Made by a program: the position numbers and the translations under genes
NCBI RefSeq assembly: GCF_029873635.1
Contig: NC_080419.1
Coordinates: 74,946,597-75,010,596, forward strand
Source: Malania oleifera
Lineage: Eukaryota; Streptophyta; Magnoliopsida; Santalales; Ximeniaceae
DNA length: 64,000 nucleotides
Direction: 5' to 3'
Shown here: one piece after another, positions 10,031 to 20,760 of the stretch
Layout of the letters: every line of letters begins with the position of its first letter
How positions within the stretch are numbered: position 1 is the stretch's first letter
Notes under the pieces: generated by a model
The model's input: only the letters and a program-made list of their open reading frames with translations
Databases searched by the model: none
Told to the model about the DNA's origin: nothing

Positions 10031-12240
10031 GAATTGGGTATTTAAGATTTATTCCTAGGTTTAGTTAATTCAACAGTAGTATTTCACAACCTAGGTCTAT
10101 CTACCCAAATGCGCAGCTAAGTATAATATGCAGAATTTAAATCATACGCATCATTCACACAATAACATACACATGAGGTAAATATAAAGTGCAAAAATAT
10201 AAACAGGCACACGATATGTTATCGGGGTTCTTCCAACTATGCTTATGTCCCTGCCTCTAGCTCGCAAGCCCGAGGATTCCACTAAAGGCTCACTTAACGA
10301 GTGGAGAGGTCTCGATTACAACCAGGTCAATTAGCACAGGGCTGAACTTGACCTTTACAATCAGGTCAAGTAGCGGGGCTGACCTCAACCTATACCTTAA
10401 CAGGATGGTGCACCTAGATTTCCTAACCGGATCTCAGCCAATATGGGACTATGTCAAAGGGCTAGTCTCCCTCTTCAGGCTCGAGCCTGGAAATACAATA
10501 GTATGTTCACAATCAATGAAATTGGTACAGTGATTATGCTTTCATGTAAAGAAGATGTGTACCCAATTATGCGCAATCATATACACCACCAATAATATAT
10601 AATAAGTAAGCTCAGTGTGGTCTAATCTATTAACTCTCAAATATATTTGTTATCGATGTAATTGGTGCGTGAGAGTGTAAAAATATATGATCTTTGTGTC
10701 ACAAGATGTTCAATCTAAATGCTCAAACAAAGATATCAATCAAGTCTCAAATATTCCAATCAGTAGAATATCTTAATCGTGTAAATATCAAATGATATAT
10801 ATGTTTGGTTTGTAAAAGATATTTAATCTTTGTATTCATCAAATGATATGAAAGTCAATGAATATTACAACAGAGATCAATATCACATAAACAAATATCT
10901 TTTCAAAGGTATGTCAAGATAAATTTCTCAAAACATTTGGAAATGTTTTGAAAGAGTTTTTACAATCCAAAAACAAATACAAACTTCACAAGATATTGCA
11001 ACGAGTATTCAATACTCAGAAGTTTGATGGAAGTCTTCTTAGGAGAGACTTACTAACAAAGTCCCCTAAGAATACTTGGGTTGGCTCTCAATAAAAATCG
11101 TCACAATCAATCACAACACATAGGAGAGCAACCCTTCTCAACACTCAAATCAACTTACAAATGATTTTCAACAATATGAGAAGGTAAGATTGAGTGTATA
11201 GGGCTAGAAATGAGTATTATGAATTTTGGAAATTTTAGAGAATTTCTCGTAATCAAGATTGCTAATCCCTTGCTAATTATTCCAAATGAGGGGGTATATA
11301 TAGACTTCCCCATAAATATAACCATTAGGAACATGGTTGGAATAACTAGGAAAGTTTTAACAATATTTAATTAATTTAACCTCGTTTAAAAAAGTTAACC
11401 ACGGTAAAAAAAATGGGTCCAACCCGAAAGTACTGGTCGACCAGGACAAGTTTGGTCGACCAAAGATCTTGGGGTTCGGTCAATCAGGCCAAAAATGAAC
11501 TGCTGAGGTCGGTCGACCAGACATGTATGTATGAGGCAATTTTTCCAAATTAGCGAGGTTCGGTCGACTAGGACTAGAATGAACTAGACTGATCGGTCAA
11601 CCAGACTATTAAGTTCCCACACGTGGGAACTCGATCGACCAAGTTGGTGGTATACAAATTTCTCTCGGTCGACCAAGAAGTCAAACTGTTGACTTTAAGG
11701 GGGTTCGGTTGACCAGGATCAAATGAGCTTCAGAAGCTCGGTCGACCAGACTGTGGTCAAACGATTGACCCAGACCGAGTTTGGTTGACCGAGAGCAAAA
11801 TGAACTGCACAAGTCGATCGACCGAATGTGCACATTTTGTGCATTTCGGTCATGTTTCATTTCACAATCACCCTATTAAAGTGTCTAACACATATAAATG
11901 CATTAGTGAGTGTCATAGGGTCATTTCTACGTTTTTTTGAAGACACCAAAAAAATTCAGTGTCGGTCGACGTTCCCTAAGGTCCAACTACGATCTTGAGC
12001 TTATCCTTTTTAGTTTGAGCTTACCTATTGTATCATGCAGGTAGTGCATATGATTATTACAAGCTAAGCTACCCTATTTACTATTACAGACCCTTAAAGA
12101 ATAATGAAATTAAATACAACATAAATTGGGTCTTCAACTTCAATTCCTTGTGCCATCATTATGATCTACCAATCAGTATACTTGCACATAAACTCGGCAG
12201 ACATTAAATACCTAAGTATTTTTCATAATCAAAATAGGGT
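10031..12240. other. 2.2-kb insertion splitting the CACTA transposase
   Basis: Tnp2 homology stops near 10030 and resumes near 12241, so about 2.2 kb was inserted. The insert lacks any coding homology I recognise. Its left part has a GC-richer patch (10200-10560) of the kind seen in long Copia LTRs, and its right half contains a dispersed palindrome array. A solo LTR of a long-LTR element in minus orientation is the best guess. I could not define TG/CA ends or a clean target duplication. Confidence 0.5.
11434..11824. repeat. Dispersed array of GGTCGACC palindromes
   Basis: About twelve copies of GGTCGACC or one- to two-base variants (GGTCAACC, GATCGACC, GGTTGACC, GGTCAATC) recur every 18-50 bp in non-identical sequence. 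Start points are roughly 11435, 11454, 11478, 11511, 11562, 11595, 11632, 11667, 11707, 11740, 11783 and 11814. The flanks often read TTCGG before and AGG or AGA after. The motif is its own reverse complement. Its role is unknown. Confidence 0.75.
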
Positions 12241-13499
12241 ATGACCCATAAGGTCAACAATAGGGAAGATATATTAAACCAGCTCAAGTTGATAAGAAAT
12301 GTGAAATTTGGGAAAGCACTAAGAAGTAGAAAAAGGAAACATGCTGAAAATGAGTTAAATTGGACAAAGAAAAGCATCTTCTTCAAGTTGTCATATTGGA
12401 AAGATCTTCTACTATGCCACAATTTGGATGTTATGTACATTGAGAAGAACATTTGTGAGAATGTCATTAGTACATTGTTGGATATAAATAGGAAGATAAA
12501 GGACAATGCAAATGTTGGCCAAGATATGGAAGATATGGGAATATGACCTAAGTCGCACCTAATTCGTGATGCAGACAAGCTTTTCATGCCATCAACATGT
12601 TACATATTTTCGGAGGATGAAAAAAAATAATTTTTCGAATGGTTGAAATCATTGAAGTTCCCTAATGGATATGCATCCAAGATATCTCGATGCATAAGCA
12701 CAAAGGAAGGGAAAATGTTAGGAATGAAAAGCCATAACTATCATGTCCTACTGTAATGGGTTCTATCTATTTTCCTTCATGGACACTTGATTGAAGATGT
12801 TCGCTTGGTGCTGATTAAGTTGGGAAACTTTTTTCGACAATTATGCTGCAAGAAATTGAGCATAAACATACTTGAACAGTTAGAGGAAGACATTGTAATC
12901 ATACTATGCAAGGTAGAGAAAGTATTTCCACTAGAATTCTTCGAGGTGATGGTCCACTTAACCGTCCATTTATCAAGGGAGGCCATAATTGCAAGATTGG
13001 TGCAATATCGTTCGATATATCCTATTGAAAGGTAAATTATAAAGAACCAACAATGTTCACATGGTTTCATCGCTTTCTTCGTACGTAGAAGCCACTAATG
13101 CTATGTAAAATGCACAGGTTCTTGTCAACTTTGAAGGGTTATATGCACAATAAGGCACAACCAAAAGGTTTAATCATTGAGACATACATTGACAATGAAT
13201 GTCTTTTATTTTGCTCAATGTATCTACATGATATTGACACAAGATTCACTCGTGAGGAGCGAAATGTAGACGTTCATAGTAATGCTGAAGATGATGAACC
13301 CATGAGCTATGTATTTCGAGCAAATTTTTGGCCGTTCAGTGGATGGGTTTATGATTTCATTGATATGGAGGACCTACAAAAGGTGCATTTTTACATCCTC
13401 AATAATTGTGATAAAATTGTTCCATATATTGAGTACGTGGTTCCTCTAAATCCATACTTTGCATTGTATATACATATGCATATAGATATACTTAGTTGA
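12241..13499 (+). pseudogene. CACTA Tnp2 C-terminal part with DUF4218
   Basis: After the insertion the transposase resumes with LNWTKKSIFF and HNLDVMYIEKNICENV, near-universal in plant Tnp2. DUF4218 follows: FPLEFFEVMVHLTVHL near 12930, then QYRSIYPIER. A GT-AG intron (13032-13117, 86 bp) splits an Arg codon; the next exon continues FLSTLKGYMHNKAQPKG with the conserved cysteine segment ECLLFCSMYL. Stops at 12544, 12628 and 12756 break the first exon. A second donor near 13430 leads to an exon starting near 13528. The preserved splice sites show it was a normal multi-exon gene. Confidence 0.85.
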
Positions 13500-13527
13500 C
13501 ATTAACATGTACTATTGTTGCATATAG

Positions 13528-14412
13528 TGAATATAATGTTGAATTTCTAGACCAAAATGAAAGGGATGTTCATGAAAGGTATATAAGGAATTTGTCAATT
13601 GGTTTGAGAGCCGTGTAAGTAACAAATTTTATGTGAGGTCGAAGCAACGTACAATTTCAATATTGACGGTTTACTTATCTAAAGTTCTTTTTAATTAATA
13701 GATGAAAGTCATGTATATAATAAATAATCAACGGCAAGTGAAGATTTGTATGTGTTGGCATGTGGCCCTGATTACTGAGTTAACCGCTATAGTGGTTGCA
13801 TTGTCAATGGAATAAGATTTCATAAGAAGTACGTCGAACTACATAGAAGAACCCAAAATTGTGGGGTTGTTGTGCTAGGCACAGAAGGAGATAAGGATAT
13901 TGACTGCTTTGGTATCTTGGATGACATTATTGAGATGAACTATGGAGCCAATAGACTCGTTTACTTGTTCAAGTGTGCCTGGTGGGACATTAGCAATAAA
14001 AAAAAGTGGGCTAAACATGGATGTCTACTTTACCAATGTCAATTTTAGTACGACATGGTATCATAATGACCCTTTTGTGCTAGTAATGCAGGCACAACAT
14101 GTGTTCTACCTTAAGGACACAAAATTGAAGGGTGAATGGCATGTGGCCCAAAAAATTCCTCCCCGAGGTTTGTATGATATTATAGAAGTCCCGGATGGGG
14201 AGAAAAGTATCAGCGAGGACGTTTTCCAAGAAGATGAGTCATCTGTCAGTGCAGCAACTCAATCTGATTTCAATGTTGTCAAGGAAGGAGCTAATCATGT
14301 ACAATTTAATAGGGTTGGTTCCATTGCAGAACACTTAGGGACTGCTGACATTGGAACTGACCCTTTTGTACATGTTGACTTCATCAACAAAGATGAAACT
14401 ATGGTCGAGTAG
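13528..14412 (+). pseudogene. CACTA DUF4216-containing C-terminal region
   Basis: An exon near 13528-13617 reads into the linker before DUF4216. The DUF4216 core begins near 13858 in one frame (VVVLGTEGDKDIDCFGIL, then IIEMNYGANRLVYLFKC) and moves to a second frame at the A-run around 13998-14005. It continues as FVLVMQAQHVFYLKDTKLKG and WHVAQKIPPRGLYDI up to about 14190. The slippage-prone A-run is the likely site of the frameshift. An acidic tail with no recognised domain ends at TAG 14410. Confidence 0.8.
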
Positions 14413-15064
14413 TGAGGAGGAAGACATACTTTAAAGTGAGGATGATACCGATATTGAGGATGTATAGGGGTTAAGCATGTTATGTTGTCACCATGTATCT
14501 GATATGTGTAAATAACTAAAAATATATTTACTATGCATCCATTTATATGCAATCTTCTTATATTTACTTGTGTCTAATACTACAAATATAACACCAGGAG
14601 GTTATCGATTTGTTCGGCCTAGGTTCTCTAGTACGACATCCCACAAGGATGCAACATCCTCGAGAAAATTGGAGCACATTGGTGCTGATTCGGCACCATT
14701 TGAGCCCTTGGGAACCCATCCCGACATTCATCCATTAGCTGGGGATCAGACCTAAGGTGAGTTGCCCACCCTTATAAGCAGCGTTGCTAAGATTATGAGT
14801 ATTTAATTTTTTTTTTTTAATATATTGATTGTCTTACATGTGTATCTATAATGAATCCTTGAACTTTTTTTAGCATCGACCTCAAAAACATAAACAACGA
14901 GATCAAGTGGTGGTCTAGTAAAGAACACCACGCCCCGTAGGCACCTATAGTGGACACACCAATGGATTAGGATCGAGATTTTATCAGGCTAGACAGCACC
15001 ATTGGGTGATTGGTGCTCATCCTGGAAACGGGAGTTCGGAATTACATGCCAATAATTTGCTCTA

Positions 15065-15436
15065 GTCACCTGGTTCACTTGGCCAAAGGTGACTGAGGAG
15101 CAGCGTTTGGTTCTCTACGCGCGCATCTTGGTACGTTTTCCAACTAGTTCTATTACTTTTAATATATTGCACTGTTTACTGTCTAACATTCTATATGTAT
15201 TTCATATATAGGATTCTTTTGATATTGACATTCTCATCAACCCTAATGTCAAAAAGGCGGTGCACACGAACTTGTGCGCTCAATTTAAGACATATCGCAA
15301 CAAAATGCATGGACATTTTAAGGCGATGGGAGAAGAGGTTGAACGACACCCATTCGATATGATCTCCCATGAAGATTGGGACCTGGTGTGTCAACATTTT
15401 CGTGACCCTCACTATCAAGTGATGTGGTTAGATTAG
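15065..15436 (+). pseudogene. CACTA second product, Transposase_24-like
   Basis: A short exon ends at 15130 (TEEQRLVLYARIL). It is followed by an 81-bp GT-AG intron (15131-15211) and an exon starting DSFDIDILINPNVKKAV. That exon contains TYRNKMHGHFKAMG and HEDWDLVCQHF, the pattern of the Ptta/En-Spm family protein that follows Tnp2 in plant CACTA elements. Upstream (14570-15060) the same product is poorly readable. It ends at TAG 15434. The reading is partial and broken, but both splice sites are clean. Confidence 0.7.
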
Positions 15437-15649
15437 AACTATTTTTTTGTATTAATGTGGATTATTATCTCATTAAATCTTTTTTGTTGGGTATCTGCCA
15501 AATAAATGTTGAGAACCGCAGTAGATTAGATGCGACGCATTGTGGTGGGTTGAAGTTATTTGTGCATCATCGAGTGATAATTTCTATTAAACAATCTGAG
15601 TATTACATTACAAGTGTTATTTGTCACGATGTCCCAAGAGTGAGGGTGC

Positions 15650-16690
15650 CATAGGGTGGGCAAAATAAAAATGATAGGTTTATTTTCATGAAAAATGGAT
15701 GTTGGAGTTGCCACTAACCTTTTGGGATGTGGTTAGAACACATGATTACCACCCAATTAAGGGTAGAATCTGTATGCGTTACCATGATAAGGATCGGGAG
15801 TTCAGTTATGTGAGGGGAAGGTACTAGCACCTCCTACACACCCGCTCTATGAACGGTATCTAATTAATTGAAGACTATCCCACATTAAATTTGATAACCT
15901 TTTATTTTACTCTCTTTGAACAATTTGCAGAACATCAATAAATCACACAATTATTCAAAAAAAAAAAAAAAAAACAATTGCATGGTATACTTATAATAAT
16001 ATATCCCTCAAAACTAGGGCACGTGAAGCTTAAAAAAAAGCTCATGCCCTTTTTTTAAAAAATCATAGGAAAAAAATTGAGAAAATATTTCATGAAAATA
16101 ACTCCCAAATTTTGTTTCCAAAAATTTATAGAATTTTTCTAAGTATTAAATAATATTTTCAAAATTTCCTAGGAGGTTTTGGGAATTATTTGGGATGAAA
16201 AGTGTGCAAAAATAATTTTTTGACCTCAAAAATGTTTTTTTGATTTTTCTCCGATTTTTCTATTTTTTTTTTAATTTTTACATATCTTTCCAAAAATTTT
16301 AATTAAATAAATAATATAATACAAAAAAATAAATAACGAAAATAGAAGAATCAGTTCAGAACCGATTTAGAAAAGTCAACCGATTTGCATAGAACTGGAT
16401 CAAGTCAAAGATTAGGCCACGTATCGCCTTCCGGATGAGGCCACATAGCCCTGATATTATATATATGATAAATAACTCTTCAGGTGTGACGTCATAACAA
16501 AGTATGGAGGCAACGTGTCGGCCGACAAAAGGGGTGAAGAGGAGTGACCCGGATCACTGTCATGGCTAGATCATGACCATCACTTGGAAACATAGATTGG
16601 ACGGCTAAAGATTGGTGTGTGTGGATCAGTGATGTGGCATGATCCACACCGTTCCCGAGAAACACAGATCGAAGGGCTGGGGATTCAGGT
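15650..16690. other. LTR-like debris
   Basis: The stretch from 15690 to 15850 includes GGGGAAGGTACTAGCACC, a phrase I associate with LTRs of large plant Gypsy elements. It is followed by A-runs, T-runs and a GC-richer tail near 16370-16690. There is no coding homology. The assignment rests on recollection of a common plant repeat and is weak. Confidence 0.3.
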
Positions 16691-17111
16691 TTTTTTCTTT
16701 ATATATTTTACATTTTTGTAAAAAAAAATCACATTATATAAAATTTAAAAGACGAAGATTTTGTTTAATTCATAAAATATTTATTCACATGAATAAATTT
16801 CAATTAAATATGTTAGTTACAATTAGTTATACAAAAAGTTATGTTATTAATAGAAAATAAATAATAATATAAAACTTTTTATGAGTTTATAATAAGAAAT
16901 AGAGAATGAATAACTATTCCGAAATTTTATCATGAGATTGTTTATTCGTTTTTCATTACATGATGAATGAAATATATAATAAGGAATATTTAAGGTACAA
17001 TTATTACTTATATTTTCAATTTTTTTCACTATATCCCTCTTATTTTAAGAAATGATTCTTCTACTAAATTAAATATAAGGTAAGTATCTGCCCCCCCTCC
17101 GCCCCCGTCCC
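16691..17111. other. AT-rich spacer
   Basis: No gene or recognisable element is seen here. Confidence 0.5.
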
Positions 17112-17300
17112 GAGGGTGGCTCACGCAGTAAACTCAAAACTCTTTTGGTTAAATGGTTAGGGTTCGAGTTTTGGAGGCTTCCATTTTCTATTTAAGATAA
17201 TACCTTTATATTTAAGTGAAGAAGGATAGAGGGGTACATGGGTCCATTATCCCGGTGGATTAGTTGAGTGTCCAAAAGACCTCGGGCACCATCATTTCAA
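17112..17300 (+). mobile_element. tRNA-derived SINE upstream of DEFL1
   Basis: An A-box-like TGGCTCACGCAGT (17117-17129) and a B-box-like GGGTTCGAGTT (17160-17170) are about 30 bp apart, the spacing of a Pol III internal promoter. The body ends in GGATTAGTTGAGTGTCC and CTCGGGCACCATC, shared with the SINE-like sequences upstream of DEFL2 and DEFL3. It lies about 135 bp upstream of the DEFL1 TATA box and marks the left edge of the tandem array. Confidence 0.65.
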
Positions 17301-17434
17301 ATACATATATCTAAGGTGAGTATGGTGTATTTTCCCAAAATGAATAAAGTTTTATTTTGGGCCCAATCTTTAAAGTGTTCCATCAATTTCATCTTTTTCA
17401 TTAATGGCATATTTTAATTAGATGCAAAGACAAT

Positions 17435-17442
17435 TATAAATA
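17435..17442 (+). promoter_or_regulatory. TATA box of DEFL1
   Basis: TATAAATA lies 91 bp upstream of the ATG and is identical in position and sequence in all three DEFL copies. A purine-rich leader of AAGA/GGAG steps occupies the last 50 bp before the start codon. Confidence 0.7.
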
Positions 17443-17532
17443 GTTTCATATAGTGGGCATTAGTAACTCGATCATTCATCAATAAACGAAAGATACAAGG
17501 AGAAGAGGAGAGGCAAGAAGAGAAGAGAAAAG

Positions 17533-18226
17533 ATGGCTAAACTTTTATTCGCTCCTATTTTCTTTTCCATCCTTGTTTTCTCAGGTTTGTTCCATTATCT
17601 CTCTCTATTTTTTTGCCTTTAATGTAGTTATTGAATGAAAAATATGTTGGGTGGTCTTGGGCCTTCTTAACCCCAAAAACTAGCTCATGGGGTGAGACTT
17701 TCCCTCACACTTAATAACTGACCACCAGTCCCTTCCACAACCGATGTGAGATAATCCTAACAATCTCCCCCTCACACATCGGGGTCTCCCCCGGCATGAC
17801 ACACTAGGGAGAATGTTGGTGAATCAAGCTCTGATACCAGTGTTGGGTGGTCTTGGGCCTTCTCAACCCCAAAAGCTAGTTCATGCTGTAAGACTTTCCC
17901 TCACACTTAATAACTGACCACCAGTTCCTTCCACCACCAATGTGGAATAACCCTAACAAAATAAGCGGACAATCCATTTGAATTAAAATTTTCTTATTTG
18001 TATTCAAAAGCTAGACTTACTATTGATGTCTTTTGTTGTAGCTCTAGTGATGATAGAACCAAGTATGGCTCAACCAAAAAACTGTCACCTTTCCTTCACA
18101 AATGAAAAGTGTAATCCAGTAGTATGTCGGCTAAAGTGCGCAGCGGAGTACCAAGGTCGGGCTACAGGAAGCTGCCAAATGGATAATAAGCTGCAGTATC
18201 CAGTGTGCGTCTGCACTTGCCTTTGA
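17533..18226 (+). CDS. Defensin-like secreted cysteine-rich peptide, copy 1 (DEFL1)
   Basis: Two exons: 17533-17584 and 18042-18226, joined by a phase-1 GT-AG intron. The product has 78 residues. Residues 1-27 form a signal peptide: a lysine, a hydrophobic core and a cleavage site after SMA. The mature 51 residues hold eight cysteines spaced C-x8-C-x4-C-x3-C-x11-C-x10-C-x-C-x-C. The CxxxC plus CxC arrangement fits the cysteine-stabilised alpha-beta fold of plant defensin-like (DEFL/LCR) peptides, and a signal-peptide exon followed by a mature-peptide exon is typical of them. It probably acts in the apoplast, as an antimicrobial or signal peptide; target unknown. It differs from copy 2 at about 12 residues, ten of them in the mature part. 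Its intron alone carries a TRIM insertion. The exon-2 frame is open a little upstream into the intron, but the acceptor TTGTTGTAG at 18041 is clear. Confidence 0.88.
17645..17958 (-). mobile_element. TRIM element in the DEFL1 intron
   Basis: Two 118-bp direct repeats (17645-17762 and 17841-17958), both TGTTGG...CTAACA, flank only 78 bp. On the minus strand the internal part starts, one base from the LTR, with TGGTATCAGAGC (plus 17828-17839), the tRNA-Met primer site, and ends with purine-rich GAGGGGGAGAT (17763-17773). The flanks are AAATA at 17640-17644 and 17959-17963. The DEFL2 and DEFL3 introns have the uninterrupted site with a single AAATA. This is the definition of a terminal-repeat retrotransposon in miniature. 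The two repeats differ at about 12 of 118 positions, so it is not recent. It has no coding capacity. Confidence 0.92.
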
Positions 18227-18261
18227 TGCCTTTTGTTCCAATTTCCATTAACAAAGCAGCA

Positions 18262-18267
18262 AATAAA
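18262..18267 (+). terminator. Polyadenylation signal of DEFL1
   Basis: AATAAA lies 36 bp after the stop codon and is conserved at the same place in the other copies. Confidence 0.5.
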
Positions 18268-18439
18268 ATTAAACTAATTTGAGGTGTGTTCCTTATTAAT
18301 ATTATTATCGTTACATGGTTAAAATACACCGATATTTCTCGAATTAGATCCCTTAGAACATCGAACGATCTTTATTTGTTGCAATCCTATTTTCACAAAC
18401 AATAAAATAAAGAAAAGTAAAAAAAAGTTGGGATCCATC

Positions 18440-18560
18440 TGAATGATGGCACGAGTCGCTACCAAGTACCGACCATGTGCATCATAAAGTTATGAGTTCG
18501 GGAATATAGTTACACACTTTAAGAATGTATTGAGTCAATAGTACCCTCGGAGATACCAAT
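18440..18560 (+). mobile_element. SINE-like fragment downstream of DEFL1
   Basis: A TGGCACGAGTCG stretch (A-box-like) and GAGTTCGGGAAT (B-box-like, 18493-18504) are about 40 bp apart. The same sequence occurs downstream of DEFL2 and DEFL3, where about 100 extra bases separate the two boxes. Its identity as a SINE is inferred only from the box-like motifs. Confidence 0.35.
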
Positions 18561-18674
18561 TAACTTGCCAACAATATAAGGTTGTTCTTGCCCCCACAAC
18601 ATGGTGCAATGAAAAGGCATCAGCAATTAAAAAAGAATATCGAGGATTCAATTTCAAGTAGATACACTCACAGA

Positions 18675-19000
18675 ACCAACGATACATGTAAATGGTAAGA
18701 GTTTATTCTGTGAGCCAGCGGGGGCCGTGAATGGTGAGAGTTCACTCTGTGAGTCAGCTGTTAGGATTAGAGGAACCCATAGCTGGGTTCGATACACTTG
18801 GGTGAACATCAACTTGACCCAAAAGCTTAAGTCTATTGAGTCTTGGGCCCAACCATATATATAAGCACCCATCATCCACTCAATTTTTCCAATGTGGGAC
18901 AAACTCACAAGTGGAATTCTCAATAATAGCGGGGACCGTGGATGGTAAGAGTTCTCTGTGAGCCATCAAGGACTGTAGATGGTAATGGAGATGTGTCCCA
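18675..19000. repeat. Degenerate ~40-bp tandem repeat, interrupted
   Basis: Units built around ATGGTAAGAGTT...CTGTGAG occur at about 18675-18716, 18717-18757, 18929-18967 and, most degenerate, 18968-19000. A 165-bp sequence with LTR-like features sits between the second and third. This block is absent from units 1 and 2. Confidence 0.6.
18759..18925 (+). mobile_element. Possible small solo LTR
   Basis: It starts TGTTAGGATTAG, ends near CTCAATA and contains TATATATAAG followed by CCAATGTGGGAC. It splits a tandem repeat. The candidate duplication (TCAGC versus ATAGC) matches at only three of five bases, so the ends are uncertain. Confidence 0.35.
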
Positions 19001-20366
19001 GAAGTTAGGTTGACCGAACGTCTAACTAATGCACAGAAGTCGTATTCGCATCCGAACTTTACCTTGATCAGCGAAAGCTGGGGGCAGAGGACGCTGCTCC
19101 GTAGATTTGCTGCCGCACCAGGGGGTCTAAAGAGTTCGTTGGTGGCCGTAATTCCTATATAATCAAAAAATAAAAAAAATAAAAAAAATATAGGTCGTTC
19201 TTGAAATAAGCAACCATTTCTTTTAGGTGTGAAAAGTACTTTGGTTAAAAAAAAAAATATGACAATGACCCTGTTTTCCAAAAAAATATTTTCAAACTAA
19301 GAATAGCATACAATTTTCAATGCCTTACAAACATTTTGATTTAAAATCAATAGATAAAATAAAAGGTGGAATTGTGAAAAGTAATAAATGACCACAATGG
19401 TAAAAAGAAAAGAAGAATGTAAAGAAAATGACCCAATTAATTATTCATTTACGGCCTGGCCATGTCAATGCCAACTCAATAGGACAAGATAAATAAAGGG
19501 TATACTAAGTACATCCCAAATATTTAAAGTTTCAACGTTTTCCTTCAACTGCACATTAAATAAGTCTTAGACTTAATTAAAAGATGGCTCCAAAACACAA
19601 AATTTATTATTTTGTAGACTCCTCAAGCTCAAAAAGCAAAATAAAATACTCATGATGATTTTTATTTATTTAAAAATAATTAAATGAGCTCAAAATGAAT
19701 GAGAATTAGTTTAATGCAATGGAATTGAATTTACATAGATTTTGTATGTAAAAATAAAATTAAATCGAGTTGAATCAAATCAAAGTATTCTTTATAATTT
19801 TATAATTTTACAATTTTACAACATAAATTTTCATTTCATTTCATTTCACTATTAATCTATTTCATTTCTTGCAAATCAAACATTATATTAGTTTATTTAA
19901 ACTTTCCATTCAAATTTTTATTCACTTGATCTCTATCATGCTCCTAAGACATATTCTGGTAACGATATTATTTATATTTAGATTTTGTCAAACTTAACTA
20001 AATGGTCATTAGTTCCTTTTTAACATTTAAGTTAACTTTTATTCTTTAGATAGTTAGACCTTCTGTAAATTTTTTTGTAGCTAAGTATACAAAGTTCCTT
20101 GCTTAGAATTAAATGTAGGTTGTGTTGATGCGCCCACGAGTTTACTAGAATAAATTATATCTAGACGAAAGTTAAAAGAAAAAATTTTAATGTACTGTAT
20201 GATATAATTATTCTCTCGAAAGAAAACCACTTGAGTAAAAATGAAACTTTTTTGCATACAAATGCTATGGAAAATTGTTTAACGTAATCTCATGCATCCA
20301 TATATTTTCCTTGATAAATGCATGATTAAGAAACTTGACGGTGAATGGTATGTTTAACTATTTGTT

Positions 20367-20397
<31 letters not shown>

Positions 20398-20760
20398 GTA
20401 ATAATAATTTGCAATTTTTTCTCATTATCTTTATCCCTTCATCTTTTTTTTTTAATTATATTTTAATATAACATTGTTTACATTCAATTGTATCCCCAAT
20501 CAATTCGATTAAAATTTGAGAATTTATCAATTAATTGTGTAAATAATAGATAAAAAAAAAATTCTTGAGAACAATTAACTAGCGCATGTGGTACGCAAGA
20601 ATGGAGTGAATTGGAGAATGGAATAGAATGATCATTCACATTCCACTGTCACATTGGAATAGAATGAACATTCTCATTCTCCATTCCAAGAATGTAACTT
20701 GAGTTCCAAAAACATAGTCTAATCTAAAAGCTCATTCAATTACTAATCACTCAAGATAAA
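19001..20760. other. DEFL1 downstream spacer, part of unit 0
   Basis: There is no gene. From about 19200 the sequence matches 31190-32290 of unit 1, including the C/G/A pattern around 19450 and the GAATG/CATTC fold-back region at 20600-20690. A (TAA)n tract lies at 20371-20408. Similarity to unit 1 stops near 20690. Confidence 0.7.

Larger units (their letters stand above)
8514..15436 (+). mobile_element. Degenerate CACTA (En/Spm) DNA transposon
   Basis: Four blocks in the order typical of plant CACTA elements lie on the + strand: a transposase-associated domain, the Tnp2 transposase (Transposase_21), DUF4218/DUF4216 and a Transposase_24-like second product. At least three introns can still be recognised. 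Stops, frameshifts and a 2.2-kb insertion at about 10.03-12.24 kb disable it. Coordinates given are the limits of coding homology; terminal inverted repeats and the 3-bp duplication were not found. Such elements move by cut and paste in the nucleus. Confidence 0.85.

Noticed and set aside
10348-10533. 61-codon + frame in the 2.2-kb insertion
   Set aside because: No domain is recognisable; it is probably LTR sequence.
11434-11824. CRISPR-like or satellite array
   Set aside because: The motif is only 8 bp, spacing is irregular and the genome is a plant; it is neither a CRISPR array nor a tandem satellite.
19001-19160. GC-richer stretch that looked like a structural RNA gene
   Set aside because: I could not fit tRNA, 5S or snoRNA features to it, and it is absent from units 1 and 2.
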